Source: Aquatica leii | Taxonomy: Eukaryota > Arthropoda > Insecta > Coleoptera > Lampyridae | NCBI GenBank assembly: GCA_035610365.1 | Contig: CM069432.1 | Coordinates: 242,014,104 to 242,078,103 of the forward strand | Reading direction: 5' to 3' | Length of the DNA: 64,000 nt | In this document: one piece after another, positions 35,669-49,162 of the stretch | How positions within the stretch are numbered: the stretch's first letter is position 1 | Layout of the letters: every line of letters begins with the position of its first letter | The notes under the pieces: generated by a model | What the model was told of the DNA's origin: nothing | Databases searched by the model: none | The model's input: the letters and a program-made list of their open reading frames with translations, nothing else | Translations under genes and position numbers: made by a program

Positions 35669-36617
35669 TAATTGTAAATAATTTAATATGTATATTATTA
35701 ACTTATACATACATGCACATCATGTATATACATATGTATGGTGGGATGAACATGTATAAAGATTGTAATTTAAAAGGTTTCACCGGGCAAAATTAAAATT
35801 TTCTAACTCCGTAGTAAAAATTTTGATCAGTTTCTATCCATTTGTGTTTACATTTTCTAATACATATACTTCTTATTTCTAAATTTGCGTCGCTATAGCC
35901 GTAAAAAAAAGACAATAAGGTATGGAAAGTTAGCATTGGAGATACTTGGAAGTTTTTTAGTTCTGAAGTGAGAACAGTGGCAGATGGTGATAAATGAACC
36001 GAATTAATTCTGCATCAAAAAAAAAATTATCTTACACTATTTCTAATAGTAGTAAATCGTGAGGATGAAGATAATCTAGTTTGCTTTGATAACAGATAAT
36101 ATTACGTATTTATACAATAATTTTCTACAAACTTTTGATGCCTACTTTAAAATAATGGATTTGATAAACGTTGCTGTCTATATGATAAGTAAACCTATTA
36201 CAAAAATTATTTGTATTAATGTTCTTCAACTTCAATATAAAAAACCGTTTTTGTTAAATTATTTTGACTGCAATAGAAGAAAATTTTTTGTGGTTAGCAA
36301 CATGTAAAATTATTTTTTTTAGTTGTTGCTCAAGTTCTGTTTGAGTTTCGTTTATATTATTTACGTTTTATTTATTTGAATAATGTTTTATTTTTTATAA
36401 TAATATGTATTATTATATAATACTATTATGCGTTATTAGTTATGTACCAGTATTCAAAAAAATATTTTACGTATTTATTCTTGTATTATGTGTTGCATTT
36501 TCGAGAATTTCAGTTCGATACTTGTCATTAAATTCTTATTAAACTATAAATGCAAAACTGTGTTCATTCTCGTTCTAAATTAAAACAAGAGTAGTTTGTA
36601 ATACGATATCGTGATTA
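35669..36617. other. No recognisable gene
   Basis: AT-rich spacer; only short unsupported open frames. Confidence 0.5.
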
Positions 36618-37545
36618 TGAACCCTACGCCTACGTTAGGTCAGCACGGACAAGTGATACGCAGTCAACAACGGGTGGTAGTGTACAATTAATTTTAAAAC
36701 GATTAATCCTTCGAACACATTAACATTAAAGAAATAGCATGCGCTGCAACTAAGGTGTCTATTGCTACGGTGTCCAGAATTATCAGAAAGGGGAAGCCGA
36801 CGTAAAAGACGGAAAACCTCAATTTTTGAGTCCCGGAAAAGCACGTCCACGTAAATCTCCAGTAACGCATCTATAACCATAGAAAAAAAAAACCATTTTT
36901 CGCAACGTTATATATAACTTCCATAAAACATGGAGTACTAGAGTGAGTGTAAATGCTTTGCGTAATAAATTTATGGCGGATTTAGATTGTAAGAGTAGAG
37001 CGTTATCGTTACAGTCTATTTTTACGGAACTTAGTTTTAAGTGGCGTACAACTGAAAACAACAGAAAACTGCTTATAGTAAGAAATGACATTCGAGTAAA
37101 CTCTCATTCAATATCATGGACTGATAGTAGTAAAAATGGGCTAAACTGCAACATATCTAAAGAATCACGAATTATTGCCGTGAATGCAGGTGGCACAAAA
37201 AACATTATACTACGTATAGATTTGATGACCTATTACACAAAAAGAATTATACTGTACTTCTACTTTATCATCCTGATTTAAATCCCATCAAATCAATTTG
37301 GACACAAATAAAAAACAACATAGCAAAAAGAAACGTGACATTGAATTTTAACGGAAAAAAAAACTTTATTGGAAGGTGAAATTTCGAATGATACGCAGAT
37401 CCATTGGCAAAATTGTTGCAAGAAAATTATTGAAAATTTAGACAATTACTTAAAAAATGAACAGATTCTTGATATCTAAACAAAACGTTGTCATAAATCT
37501 GGAAGAAGAAAACAGCTACAACGAAGGCTTTAGTGATTCTGATTA
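36618..37545 (+). pseudogene. Tc1/mariner-superfamily (DDE_3) transposase relic
   Basis: Heavily decayed but collinear. N-terminal HTH: 'QVIRSQQRVVVYN', then 'CAATKVSIATVSRIIRKGK' and a 'PEK..VHV' trace of the 'sPgKkR' linker. Middle: 'WTDSSKNGL...SKESRIIAVNAGGTKN', matching the 'KGxRiIivhAG' region that follows the first Asp. C-terminal: 'YHPDLNPIKSIW', the last DDE box, with Lys where the catalytic Glu normally stands (NPIE). The tail ends 'LEEENSYNEGFSDSD' at 37545. Stops and frameshifts occur throughout. No terminal repeats were identified. Confidence 0.7.
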
Positions 37546-37699
37546 ATTTTTTTGATTACCTAATATAAATATTTTAGGTATTTGTAAATGTTCACTATGT
37601 ATATAAATTATTAAATTAATAAATTAACATAAAACTTAAATTGTAGATGTACCAACGATTAATTACGCCGCCACTGGTAAGTGATCATAGCTGTTGCAC

Positions 37700-40170
37700 T
37701 TGACGATCATTCCCGAACGCAATGACGTGTACTGCGCAATACGAATCATTACAGGGGACTTTTTGACCGTTCGCAAGTAGATGAACGTATACGTTTCTTA
37801 CCGAAAACGCACGATTGCAATTTTTGACTATACGTTTCTCGCAGAGGACAAGGTCCTTCGAGGCAAAATTGTGATGGGCATTTGCAACCCAACTACAAGA
37901 GAAGCATTACTATCACTAACTGTAAGATAAAACAAAGTAACACTCGGAAAAGTCATTTATTTTTGCAGGACCAGCGAACAGAGCAAAAATCAGAATATCC
38001 AATTCCAATCGGAAACTGAAACAAAGACAAATTAAATTGTAGAAGGTGTCAAACAACACATGGCCCACGTGAGTGTTTAGAGTATTGAAAAAGGTGCAAA
38101 TTGTAAACATAAAATTGTAGAAAGAGTACCTACAGACAGAAATTATTAAAATTAAATGTAAGTTAGATACGGGAGCAGATGTAAATGTCATTCTGTTAAG
38201 CATATTAAAAGATTTTAAAAATCAATACAACGTAAGAAACACTAGGTATGTACTAAAAGCTTTCGAAGGTACAACTTCAAAAACAGACACAGTAAATTTA
38301 AATGTTAAGCACAAAAATACAAATACTCAGGTTCTAATAGGTTGTCAAACCTGCGTAAGCTGAAATTTAATCAAAAGAATAAATAATTTACAAAAAGAAA
38401 AGCGTGTGGAATTTAAGGAAACATTTATAAATGATAATCTAGATATATTTACCGGTTCAGGAAGATTTCCAGATAAATCTGAAATCAGGACACAAGAAAA
38501 TTTTGAGACAGTTTGTTATTAACCATCAAAAGTACCCTTCGTGATTAGGGATCAATTTAAAAATGAATTAGATAGGAAAAATAACGGGAAGATAAGAATA
38601 TGTTTAAACCCGGCCGATGTAAATAAACAAGTTGTTCGTAAACCCAGAATAGGTGAAAGCATTAAAGAAATATTCGCAAAATTAGTAGTATTCTCGGTAT
38701 TCGATGCATCAGAAGGATTCCATCAAATAGAAATTCTTCGTGGAAATGTTGTTTCTCAACCCGCTTCGGTATTTATAGATACATCGTACTCTCTTATGGT
38801 TTGTTAAATTCATAAGACAAATTTGAAGGCGAGGTTGAGAAAAAAATTGGTGGCATAGAAAGTTTCAAAATTTGTCACGACGATATGTTTATTGCAGGTT
38901 CAAACCAAGAAGAGCAGGACATCGCCGTAAGAAGACTAGCCGAATGCGCCCAACAAGTTAATGTCAAATTCAATAAAGACAAGTTTTTAAAGATAAATTT
39001 AAATTTATGGGGTAAATAATTTCTGAAGGAGTGCAAAACGACCCTAATAAGAACGAAGCCCTATACATGCATGTGATATGTGAACTACTTAAAAATAATG
39101 TAGAATGGCAATGGTTGCCAAAGCACAAAGAATGCTTTGAGAATCTAAAGAGGTTCATCCTTGGTTCCATTTAACCCAAATATAAAAATTATACTGCAAT
39201 GCGATGCTTCAAAAACGGGTTAGGTTGCTGCATGTTTCAAAATTATAATGAAACTTTCAAACTAGTAGCCTGTTCATGATGGTTAATGAATGATCATGAA
39301 ATAAACTAAAGTTAGACCAAAAAAGAATTGCTAGAAATCTACTGTAATACTCAAAAGTTTCATAATTTTCTATACCGCGCCAAAGTTGACCATAAAACCC
39401 TTATGTTCCAGAAAAAGTTCACTTTGCAGATATGTTATCAAGGGCAAGTCTAAAATGAGATAACATCAATCTAGAAATTACGGATATGGTCCACACAGGC
39501 CAATGACGGATAACAAAATAATAATAAACAAAAATTTAGGAATGAAACTGCAAATATTCTCTAAAATATTTGAATACTGTTACAATGGATCGCCCAAAGA
39601 AAATAAAATCACATCGGATCTGAAACCATAATACCAAATGAGAAGTGAATTATAAGTAGAAGCAAGTATCATATTTACAGAAAATAAAATTGTAGTCGAT
39701 ATTCTTCTGACCTAATTTAAACAACGACATTATCGACTTTATCAAAAAATGTAGGGTTTGTAAAAAATGAATGCCAAATAAGTTCAAAGAATCTATGTTA
39801 CTACACTCCGTTTCTAAATTAAGATTTAACTAAATAGGTGAAGATATTCTAGAATTTGGTGCTAAACCGTACTTGGTATTGGTCCATTATTTCTCGCATT
39901 GAATATGTATATGTACAATACCAAACAAGAGTTCAAAAGCAGTAATCCATGCAATGCAGAATACTTTTACAAAATTTGGATATCTACAGCATATTGTAGC
40001 CAATAACTTTCCATTTGTATCAAAGAAATTTAAAAAAAAGAGATAAGGTAATAATAAAAATCAAAATTGATAAAATCTGGTTTAAGGCAATCGTCCTGGA
40101 AAAACCGAAAGAACCCAGTGGGTAATGAAAGAATGTTACAACAAAATTGTTAGACGCAATACCACTCGAA
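37700..40170 (+). pseudogene. Ty3/gypsy retrotransposon relic (gag-pol)
   Basis: Collinear gypsy motifs in several frames. Gag: 'VLRGKIVMGICNPTTREALL' and 'YFCRTSEQSKNQ' (37848-38000). Nucleocapsid: 'NCRRCQTTHGPRECLEY' (38037-38090). Protease: 'KLDTGADVNVI' with its Asp (near 38161-38195). RT: 'KIRICLNPADVNKQVVRKP' (38590-38646), 'VFSVFDASEGFHQIEI'. RNase H traces: 'CDAS' near 39200. Integrase tail: 'RDKVIIKIKIDKIWFKAIV' near 40040-40095. Gag and protease-RT show TAA, TGA and frame breaks, and the integrase catalytic core is poorly readable. No LTRs were found. The order and size suit a nearly full-length internal region that has long been dead. Confidence 0.78.
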
Positions 40171-40809
40171 AAAAATTATCAATTACTAAAGGAGAGGAGA
40201 GGATGATAAGAAATACTACTGGTGTGTTTTTAAGAGGCGACGTTTTGTGGTTCAGTGCCAAAGAAAACTAAACAACATTGATTAAACTTTAATAAATAAC
40301 GAAAAAAAAAACATTTAGGGTATAAAACTCAAAACAAGCTCACAAACATTACAAAAAGATCAAAATAACCAAGGAGTTGGTATTGAACTAAAGAAGATTG
40401 ATTTTCAAGTTTGTTATGACTAACTGAATCTGTATTTTATTGTTTATTTATTTTTTATTGTGGTTGGCGTTGTATCTTTTAATGGTTGTGGCAACACCGC
40501 AATTACTTTTAGATTACAAATAAAAGGAATTCTTGGCAATGAATGTATTATTGTAGCACGTATTTTTTTTGTACCAGTTAAGTTGAATAAATACTTTTTT
40601 CTGTTAACATCGCCTACATTAACCTCTCAAAACACATCAGTAAGACTTAAATAGTTTCAAAAAGTTTATTAGAAAAATGTTGTTTTGTGCAGTGCTGATT
40701 GTTTAGAAGCGGATTCAGTCGACTCAGAGAAACATCTCTGTGCAGTAATGAATTACCCACTGATAATTTTTGAGAAACTGGATGGCGAGAAAACCCTTTT
40801 GATTATCTC
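40171..40809. other. No recognisable gene
   Basis: AT-rich interval between the gypsy and Penelope-like relics; a 64-codon open frame at 40460 shows no motif. Confidence 0.45.
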
Positions 40810-41230
40810 TTTGTATGAGTAAGTTTTTAATAAACTGAACCGTTTTTATTTCGAGTAACTAAAACTAAAATGGTAAATAAGAGCATGTTTCTAATTAAAT
40901 TGTAAAACAAATATTGTGAATAGTGTTCAAATGACAAAAAATCGTTAAACGCGTGAAGACCATGAAACCAAATGACAAAAATGTCATCAACGTATCTTGG
41001 CCAAATTTGATTTTTAGATAAAATGTGGATATAACTTTCTCCTAAAAATTTTTGATAAATATATATTAGCAACAATAATCAAGGGCAAAGAAATCATATT
41101 AGTAAGTTGCAAACGATGATTATCCAATTTTTGCAGAAAATTCCCAGAATTGATTGTAAATAACTTCCTGTTGGCAATTTCTATAAATTGGCAAAAATGC
41201 TTAGAGATCTTACAGTAGGTGAATTTATAG
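40810..41230 (-). pseudogene. Penelope-like reverse transcriptase fragment (third copy)
   Basis: Minus strand, 'KFLGESYIHILSKNQIWPRY' then 'VDDIFVIWFHGLHAFNDFL' (RT active-site YVDD, near 40990), then 'LVLVTRNKNGSVY', the beginning of the FLD-R-G-VYRKPT region. It is a different sequence from the copies at 16 and 22 kb. Both ends are truncated, and the copia element starts about 70 bases beyond its 5' side. Confidence 0.78.
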
Positions 41231-41509
41231 CGCTCAAAACTAACAAAATTTAGCTGTGTTTTGTTTTTGTTTAATATTATGGCTACTAAGGGTTTTAACT
41301 GTTAGTATTAGATAAAAATGCACATAATAACGCCATCTCTCGTTTATTAAGATGTTATGTGATTAATTTGAAATCTGACAACACTGTAAAAAATAGTATG
41401 AAATAAAAATTTGATGCATGAATTTGTACGACAAAAATCATCAACGGCTGTTTTTAATTTTTGAACCAGTCGCTAACAATTGCCAATCCAAATTTACAAA
41501 TAATAACAA

Positions 41510-41523
41510 GTTATGGGCCCAGG
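41510..41523 (+). promoter_or_regulatory. Copia primer-binding site (initiator-Met tRNA fragment type)
   Basis: GTTATGGGCCCAGG follows the 5' LTR by about 30 bases. It is complementary to the anticodon-arm region of eukaryotic initiator Met tRNA (CTGGGCCCATAAC), as in Drosophila copia, which primes from an internal tRNA half rather than the 3' end. Confidence 0.65.
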
Positions 41524-41615
41524 CAACATTTTGTGCGTTTTAAATTGAACGATATTAATTAAAACTATGTGTTGAAGATTCGTATTCGCATTTTAGTCAG
41601 TAAAATTTAAAAAAA

Positions 41616-44600
41616 ATGACGATCAACTACCTCAGAAGTGTGCCAAAGTTACTCGATAGCGAAAATTAGGCGGACTGGTGTTTCGCCGTTGAAAACGTGT
41701 TCGTTTTGGAAGAACTTACAAATTGCCTCGATGGCATAGAGGCAGATACCGTCATATTAACCAAGGCAAAAGCAAAGTTAGTTTTAACATTGGATTCATC
41801 TATTTTTGTGCATATCAGAGACAAATAATTGTGTAAAGATGTTTGGGACACTCTGAAGAAAATGTATGAAGATGATGGATTTGCGCGAAATATTGGTCTT
41901 TTGCGCACTTTAATTTCTCTCCGCTTTGAAAATTGTAGTTCGATGGAAACGTATGTTACACAACTAATCGAAATTTCCAGAAAATTGGACCAAACAGATT
42001 TCAAGATAAACATAGAATCAATTGGTTCGTTACTTCTAGCAGGGTTGCCAAAGCGTTTTGCACCGATGATAATGGCAATTGAACATTCGGGCATTGCAGT
42101 GACATCCGACGAAATAAAAAACCAAACTCCTTGATATGAAAACAGAAAGCGGCGCAAGCAGTTTAACAAGCGCTTTTGCTAACATGGTAAGTTTCAAAGG
42201 AAAACCGAGAGGTGGCAGTACACGTAATCATAATAACCAAAAAGCGAAGCATGACCGTACAGACATCATATGTTACAAATGTAAACAAACCGGCCATTTT
42301 AAAAGTAAGTGCCCAAGCAATTTACAACAGAATAAGAAAAAGAATCAAGCAAATGCAAATGCTTTTAGTGTAATTTTTCTTAATGGTGATTGGTATGTTA
42401 ATTCTGCAGCTAGTAATCATATTAGTGCCCGAGAAGATTGGTTAAAGAACATAAGAGTAACCGATGTCAAAGAAATAACAGTAGCCAACAATGAAAAACT
42501 TTCAGTGAAGTGTTTAGGTTAAGTGGACATTTCCACATTTGTTGACAACGAATCGTTTGACATTGTTGTGAAAGACATTCTGTGTGTTCCAGAACTTTCA
42601 ACTAGTTTGTTATCGGTTGGACAACTTACAAAAATTGAAATCGTGTAATTTTTTGTGAAAAAGATAGTCAGATTTATAATAGTACTGGTGAATTAATTGC
42701 TACAGTTAAGATGAAGAATAACATGTACAAATTGAACTTGAACAAACCAATGGAGCATTTTGTGGCTGCGTTAGCAACAGTGGATGTGTGGGACAAGCGT
42801 TTTGGGCACGTAAACTACAAGGACCTTTCCCTTATGCAGGGGAGGGGAAGGGAAACAATGTAGGTTGCCATTTAAACATGCAGATACACGAGCAACACAA
42901 GTGTTAGAGGTCATTCATGCTGACCTGTGTAGACCGATAGAGGTGACTTCAATGGGAGGCTCAAAATATTATATAATTCTGGAAGATGACTTCAGCAGGA
43001 TGGTATTTGTTTATTTTCTTAAAAGCACAAACCAAGCACTTGCCTACTTCAAAGAATTTAAAGTGTTGGTTGAAAATTAACAAAATGCAAAAATTAAGGT
43101 TTTTATGTCAGATAATGCGGGCGAATTTTACAGTTTATCATTCGAAGGTTTTCTGACTCAGAATGGTATCGTTCACCAAAAGACAAATCCCTACACGCCA
43201 TAGCAAAATGGAAAGAGCGACAAGATGAACCGCACATTAGTGGAAAAAGCACGTTGTTTACTCTTCGATGCTAGACTCGATAAATGTTTTTGGACAGAAG
43301 CAGCAAGCACAGCTGTATACTTAGAAACAGGTCGATAGTGGCAGGACTTAAGAAAACGCCATATGAAAATTGATCACAACAACAACCTGACGTAAGTAAT
43401 CTAATCATTTTCGGTAGTGAGGTTAATACCCACAAAAAAAAAGATAAAAATTGATTAAGAATCAAAGAAAATGATATTAATTGCTTTTTGTGAAAACGTC
43501 AAAGGTTATAGGTTGTTCGAGCCAATAACAAAGACAATTGTTACAAGCCGAGATGTCATTATTAATGAAAAAACATCAAATGGATCAGAGATATTGGATT
43601 TAATATTAAACGATGACAATTCTGAAGAAATACCCAGCTTCAGTGGGCGACATGAGTAAAAACAGCACCATGGAATCGAGTGTGGAGCAAGATGAAGTGT
43701 TTTCAGAAAATTCAGATGAATATATTCCACAAGAAAACTTGCCAGACACTAATGCATCGTATCATTTTCATGATGTAGACGATAGTTCCACTGACCAACT
43801 AGAAACAGTAAGAAAATCTACCAGACAAAAAAAACCTACAAATTCTGATGACTACATGACGTATGCCTGCCAAACAAATGTCAAAATAGAGAATATTCCT
43901 TTAAGTGTTTCAGATGCCTTGTCGAGACCTGACAGCAACAAATTGAGGCAAGCAATAGAGTCTGAACTGGCATCGTTTGAAGAAAATGAGGACTGGGAGG
44001 TGGTGGAAAAACCAGAGAATGCTACGATAGTGCAGTGTAAGTGGGTATTTAGAAAAAAGTTCGATAGTGAAAATAGAGTACGTTATAAAGCTCGGTTAGT
44101 GGCAAAAGAATTTAACCATAGCCCAGGGGTGGATTACGATGAGACTTTTTCTCTGCTTGTGAGGCACTCTACGTTGAGATTTCTAATTACCTGGTCAGTT
44201 CATTTGAATTTAAAAACCACACATCTAGATGTAGCAACAGCTTTTCGAAATGGTTCTTTAGCTGAGACAGTCTTTATGATGCAGCCAGAAAGGCTTTAAT
44301 AAATCAGTGAATAAAAACCAACTTAAAAATAGCCATTTATGGTTTAAAGCAAGCATCCAGACTTTGGTATGAAAAAGTAGAAAAAGTTCTAACTGTGTTA
44401 GGTTATAAAAAATCTAAATACGAGCTGTGTGTGTATATGAAATACCAAGGTAATCCTAAAACAATTGTAGTTTTCTATGTCGATGATTTCTTTATATTTT
44501 CAAATTCCAATGCAAAAAAGATTTAGGTGAGATCGAAAACGATAGCAACTTTCTTTATCAGCAGTTAATAAGGGCTTTAATGTACTTAGCTGTACTCACA

Positions 44601-45215
44601 AGGCCAGATATTTAATTTTGTATTAGTTACTTAAGCCAATTTAATAATTGCTTTGACGAATCACACTGGAAATGTGCAAAAAGGGTACTCCGCTACCTAA
44701 AAAGTACAAAAAGCCATTGATTGACCTTTGTAAAAACAGACATTTTGGAACTAGAAGGTTTCGTTGATGCCGATTGGGCTGGCGATACAGTTGACAAAAA
44801 GTCGTTTGCCGGATTTTGCTTTAAACCTTCTAGTTCTATAGTGTCGTGGGAGAATAAAAAACAAAGTTCAGTCGATCTCTCCAGTACTGAGGCTGAAAAT
44901 GTTGCGATTGCGGAAGCCTCAAGAGAAGTCATTTATTTGCGCAATCTGTTTGGCGAGTTTACAGGAAGTGCCAGATGTATAACTCGGTTTAATGATAATC
45001 AAAGTGCACAGAAATTATGTAGTAATCCTGCATTTCATAAACACGCCAAGCATATTGATATCAAATATCATTTTGTCAGAGAAGCCGTGTCTAATGATTT
45101 TGTTAATGTAAAATATTTGCAAACTAACAACATGCCTACTGACATGTTGACAAAAAGTTTGCGTTTCGCTAAACATAATATGTTTTCAAGTGAATTGGGT
45201 ATAACTAAAACTTAG
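41616..45215 (+). pseudogene. Copia gag-pol polyprotein, broken
   Basis: From ATG 41616: Gag (UBN2 type) to about 42125 with a TAG at 41668 in place of the Tyr of the 'ENYADW' motif. Zinc knuckle 'CYKCKQTGHFKSKCP'. Protease 'YVNSAASNHIS', where the usual DSGAS reads NSAAS, so the catalytic Asp is lost. Integrase pieces near 42865-43330: 'VIHADLCRPIE', 'DDFSRMVFVYF', 'SDNAGEF', 'NRTLVEKARCLLF'. RT (RVT_2): 'CKWVFRKKF', 'YKARLVAKEF', 'HLDVATAF', 'FYVDDFFIFSNS'. RNase H: 'GFVDADWAGD', 'SSTEAENVAI', ending 'DMLTKSLRF'. An internal deletion removes part of the RT just after YVDD (near 44520). Many stops. Confidence 0.87.
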
Positions 45216-45429
45216 CGTTCATTAGCATTTTTATCTACATAAAAATCCACATAATAACGCCATCTCTCGTTTATTAAGATGTTATGTTATTACTTTGAAA
45301 TTTGACAATACTGTAAAAAGGAGTATGAAATAAACATTTGATGCGTGAAATTGTACAATGAAAATCATCAACGGTTGTTTTTAATTTTTGAATCAGTTGC
45401 TAACAATTGCAAACAATAACAATAATATC

Positions 45430-46081
45430 TGTTTATGTAGCAAATCCTGCAATACTCCAACTGGACTCAATCAACATCAAAAGAGATTCTGTTACGGGTA
45501 ATATTACTCCTACGACGGTTGCATTACCATGCAACTGGGACTCGTGTCGTAGAGGCTTTAATACTTATGCGGGGCTCCAACTACATTCCAAAAAGGTAAT
45601 CCCTGATATCTATAATGAAGCTATGATCAACGAAGCGGGTAAATCTAATAAGTGGTCACAACTCCAACTTCTTACGATGGCCCAAGAAAGATTACAATAT
45701 AAAGGTAAAACTCTTAATAAATATCTCTCGGGAGTATCGAATAAAACTAGCAAAAGTATCAGATCTAAAATAAACAGTTAAATTTATATCGATCTATTCA
45801 ATAATCTTAAAGGAACTAGAATGAAGACTTTAACTGTCTCCTCTAATAATAACTCACACACCTTACCCAACCAACCCTCTACTCCTACTCCCTCGGGCTC
45901 TCTAAAAATCCCTCTCCTTAATCCTCACGCTGCTCCGTTTACACCATCTAACGATATCATTCTTTCCTACCTCCAATCACTACTTTCTTTGAATGATATC
46001 GACCCCACTGACAACACTTTCATTCATGAAATAGATCTTAACCATAATAACTGTCATACCCTCTCATTGTGTTTTGGGTAA
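45430..46081 (+). pseudogene. R2-clade LINE, N-terminal fragment (zinc finger and Myb-like region)
   Basis: The frame 45407-45781 reads 'CNWDSCRRGFNTYAGLQLHS' (C2H2 finger; second His site 'LHSKK'), then 'NKWSQLQLLTMAQERLQYK' and 'LNKYLSGVSNKTSKSIRSK', the Myb-like block found before the RT of R2/NeSL-type LINEs, which binds target DNA. After TAA at 45779 a Ser/Pro-rich stretch continues in frame (45821-46081: 'HEIDLNHNNCHTLSLCF'). No RT follows. LINEs normally lose the 5' end, not the 3' end, so this fragment is odd. The copia 3' LTR ends just upstream. Confidence 0.6.
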
Positions 46082-49000
46082 CCCGTAAAATCAAAGAAAA
46101 CTACGGTATACAAAAATACCTGAATAATCAGAACAAGAAAGAGTTTTTGAAAACACTCAAACAACATATTTAAAACTTTTTCTCCAGAGTTACCTATCTA
46201 ACAAAAAACGGGAAAATAACGAAAAACGGTAAATTGAACACTCGAGAAATAATTTGTCATTGTAATTTATTAAGTTGTTTAAAGTAGGACCACAATTTGA
46301 TAGTAGAAAATGTTTCAAATATGGAAATTAAAAAAAAATTTGTAATAGTGTCTTTTTACCCGCCACATAAAATTCAACTTGTATCTGTTCTTTATACCTT
46401 ATGTGGACGATATTTTCATAATCTCAGTTGAGTGCTAGTGTACGGCAGTTACGCTTTATATCCAAACCGTGAACATGCTACGTAAAGGATATGGCAAAAC
46501 ATTAAACATTTACTAAAAAAATACAGCTTATACAATACCTAAAACTACAACATAAGAAGACTGCCCTTTGAAAAAATAACGTCAATAAAAAAAGGAAATG
46601 TATGGTCAATTATTAAGTAACAAGTAAACTAAAATTAGCAATTTAAACGAAACATTTAAAAGCCGATTTGATATAATGAAGTATTTGGTCAACTTATTTT
46701 CGAAAAGGTACGCATCTGCCAGCGTAGCGTCCACTATGACAATAAAGTAGTAGAAACGGAAGGAGGCATGTGAAGCATAAAGTTTATCTAACTGAAAATC
46801 TCGATTGCTATCTAGGGTTGATCGTAAATGTCAGCTGGGATATTATACTTTTATGATAATGTCAGACGGTCAAAAAAATCTGTTGATCTCGTATTGAAAT
46901 TGTAATTTACTGTTATTGGTTGTTTTGTATCTGTTTTATAGGGGTAACATTTATATCAAACTATAAGATTTTATGAAAGTCATAGAAGAATCGCGAAAGA
47001 GATTGTTATTTTATTTCGCTGACGTGTAATTGATTAAAAATTGAAAAATTTCATTCGATCGTCGATTTTGTCAAAAGTTGTTAAGCTCGAAAGCGATTCC
47101 AACTTAATATGCAGCTTTTGCGTGAGAATTGGAACACGTTGCGGTAAAGACACCTGTGATAAAAAGTTGAGGTCGAAACTCCAGACTTAATACGGATATC
47201 AAATATCGGATATCTGTTGCCGCGAGCTGTTGAACCGATGATGGATTCCAGACTGCATTGCGCTCTTTTGAGCAAATATTTTGAAAGCGCTTCCTTAAAC
47301 TATGATCAACTATCGTATATCACACGGCGATGCACCTGATTACATCGTTTCAATTGCCAACAAGAAAAATGTGGCGACGTCACTATCTTACAAAAGCGTC
47401 GTATGTCAAAGTGCGGGATAAGAAAAGAGATTTGTCCTCTTTTTAATAATAAAAGAGTACTTACTCCTCTAACTCGAGGTATTTTCTCTGAAATAATACT
47501 AGAAATTGTATTGTACACCATTCCATTTCCTTCTGTCTGAAACAAAATTAAGTTTTATTAAAAAAAAGGTGTAAGCAGCAAATGATTAATTTCCTAAAAC
47601 GCGAGACGGTGAATTTAATTACGTTTTTAGTTAATCATTAGAAATTCATCTTAGAAAACAGTACGGTAGCAGTTCTTACTTCTTATTGTTTTGCCGAGAA
47701 ATATTAAATGCACATATTTTAAAACATTATTTATGATTCTATAAAACAAAACAATTTTCAAGTTTTATATTTACGGCCTAAAGTAATGGCACGAACAAGC
47801 CTACAAAAGTAAAATGCAAATTGTATTAAATACAGTCAAGAGTTACCAGAAAAATAATTAATTTTACTCTTTGATACAAATGGTATTTTAATAGAGCTTT
47901 CGTTGAGTAATGCTTTAAAACGATAGCATGTGTTTTATGTGATAAATAACGTAGGCCGAAATTACAAAAATTTTGAATTAAAATATAATTTTAATCATAC
48001 ACGTTAGATGATTTATTTAACAATACACGTACAATTTAGTAACATTACACTGAAGTCTGTATTTAGGGATAGACAAAAAAAGAAGAAGAAAACATTTCAT
48101 TGGACGCAATGGCTCGAATAATAAATGCAAATATATTATGAGGCTGTGTTTTTAATATGGATATGTTTTTATGCTTGGAGGCGGATTAAATAGCATAATG
48201 AGGACCCTTTATTTGCAATAGCACATATGGATGCTCATAAATTTTTATTCATATTATTTTTCTTTTGTTACGAATACAAAAGCAATAAAAGAAATGTTTC
48301 TAGGGAAAAACAAAATAAAATGAAAATAACATAGTTATTTTTTAAACTCAAACAAACATCAAAAGTATTTTGCCTTAAAAAAGACGAAAAACTAATATAA
48401 ATGTTATTCTATTTTTATTGGAAAAAGTTTCATTAGTATATGACAAACACAAAATTTCGATTCCATATGTAATAATATAAATCAGAAAGTAAAAGAGTTC
48501 AAATATTATATTAGAAATATATATTTTATTTAAAAAAAAATTAAGTGATCTACAATTAAACTTCCATTATATTGCAAATGTAATATCTACAAAGAGATAA
48601 AAAAAATGATTAGAACGAACAGATATTATGAAAATTTCAATTTTAAAACAGAGTTTAAAAAAGAATCAAATAAAAAACACCTAGAGTGAGTAAAGCCTAC
48701 GTTGACAACTTATGCATGTAACGTTTTACCTAACACTTAATTTGACAAAGAACTGCATCAATAATTAAAAAATCCTACAAAACACTAAAGAAACAGTCTT
48801 ATCCCTTTTCCAAAAATCGTTGAAATTAGTCAAAAACGAGTTTATAGCAAAAACTAAACAACTGACACAATACTTTACACACCAATGCAGGAAACTTTTT
48901 TGGGTGTATGCAACTGCTTGAAATTTTAAGATTAATTTAAAATTCGACATATACATAACGTGCTATTTAATAATATTTTCTTGAAAAAAAACATTGTTAA

Positions 49001-49162
49001 ATTATGTAAACTTATTATATATAAGTGTCCTAACTTTATATAATAAGCTTACATAAAAAGTTAAAAAAAAATAACTTTTAATAGGAGATGCTTTTTTAAA
49101 TATGGCTCTAAAAAAAGGTCAAAACTGTACCATAGAACAAAAACGTGTAACAGATATAAATA
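46082..49162. other. No recognisable gene
   Basis: About 3 kb. The section 47010-47550 is less AT-rich than its surroundings and has two short minus-strand open frames, but no motif. The rest is plain AT-rich DNA. Confidence 0.45.

Larger units (their letters stand above)
41300..45405 (+). mobile_element. Ty1/copia retrotransposon, both LTRs, defective
   Basis: 5' LTR 41300-41478 (TGTTAGTATT...GCTAACA, about 179 bp). 3' LTR about 45216-45405, sharing CACATAATAACGCCATCTCT, TTTATTAAGATGTTATGT and CATCAACGG(C/T)TGTTTTTAAT. The two LTRs differ at many positions and in length, so the insertion is old. No clear 5-bp target duplication is seen. Polarity follows the internal gag-pol. Confidence 0.85.

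Noticed and set aside
47010-47550. Less AT-rich patch as a host exon
   Set aside because: Two short minus-strand frames without motif, acceptor or donor in phase; not enough to call.
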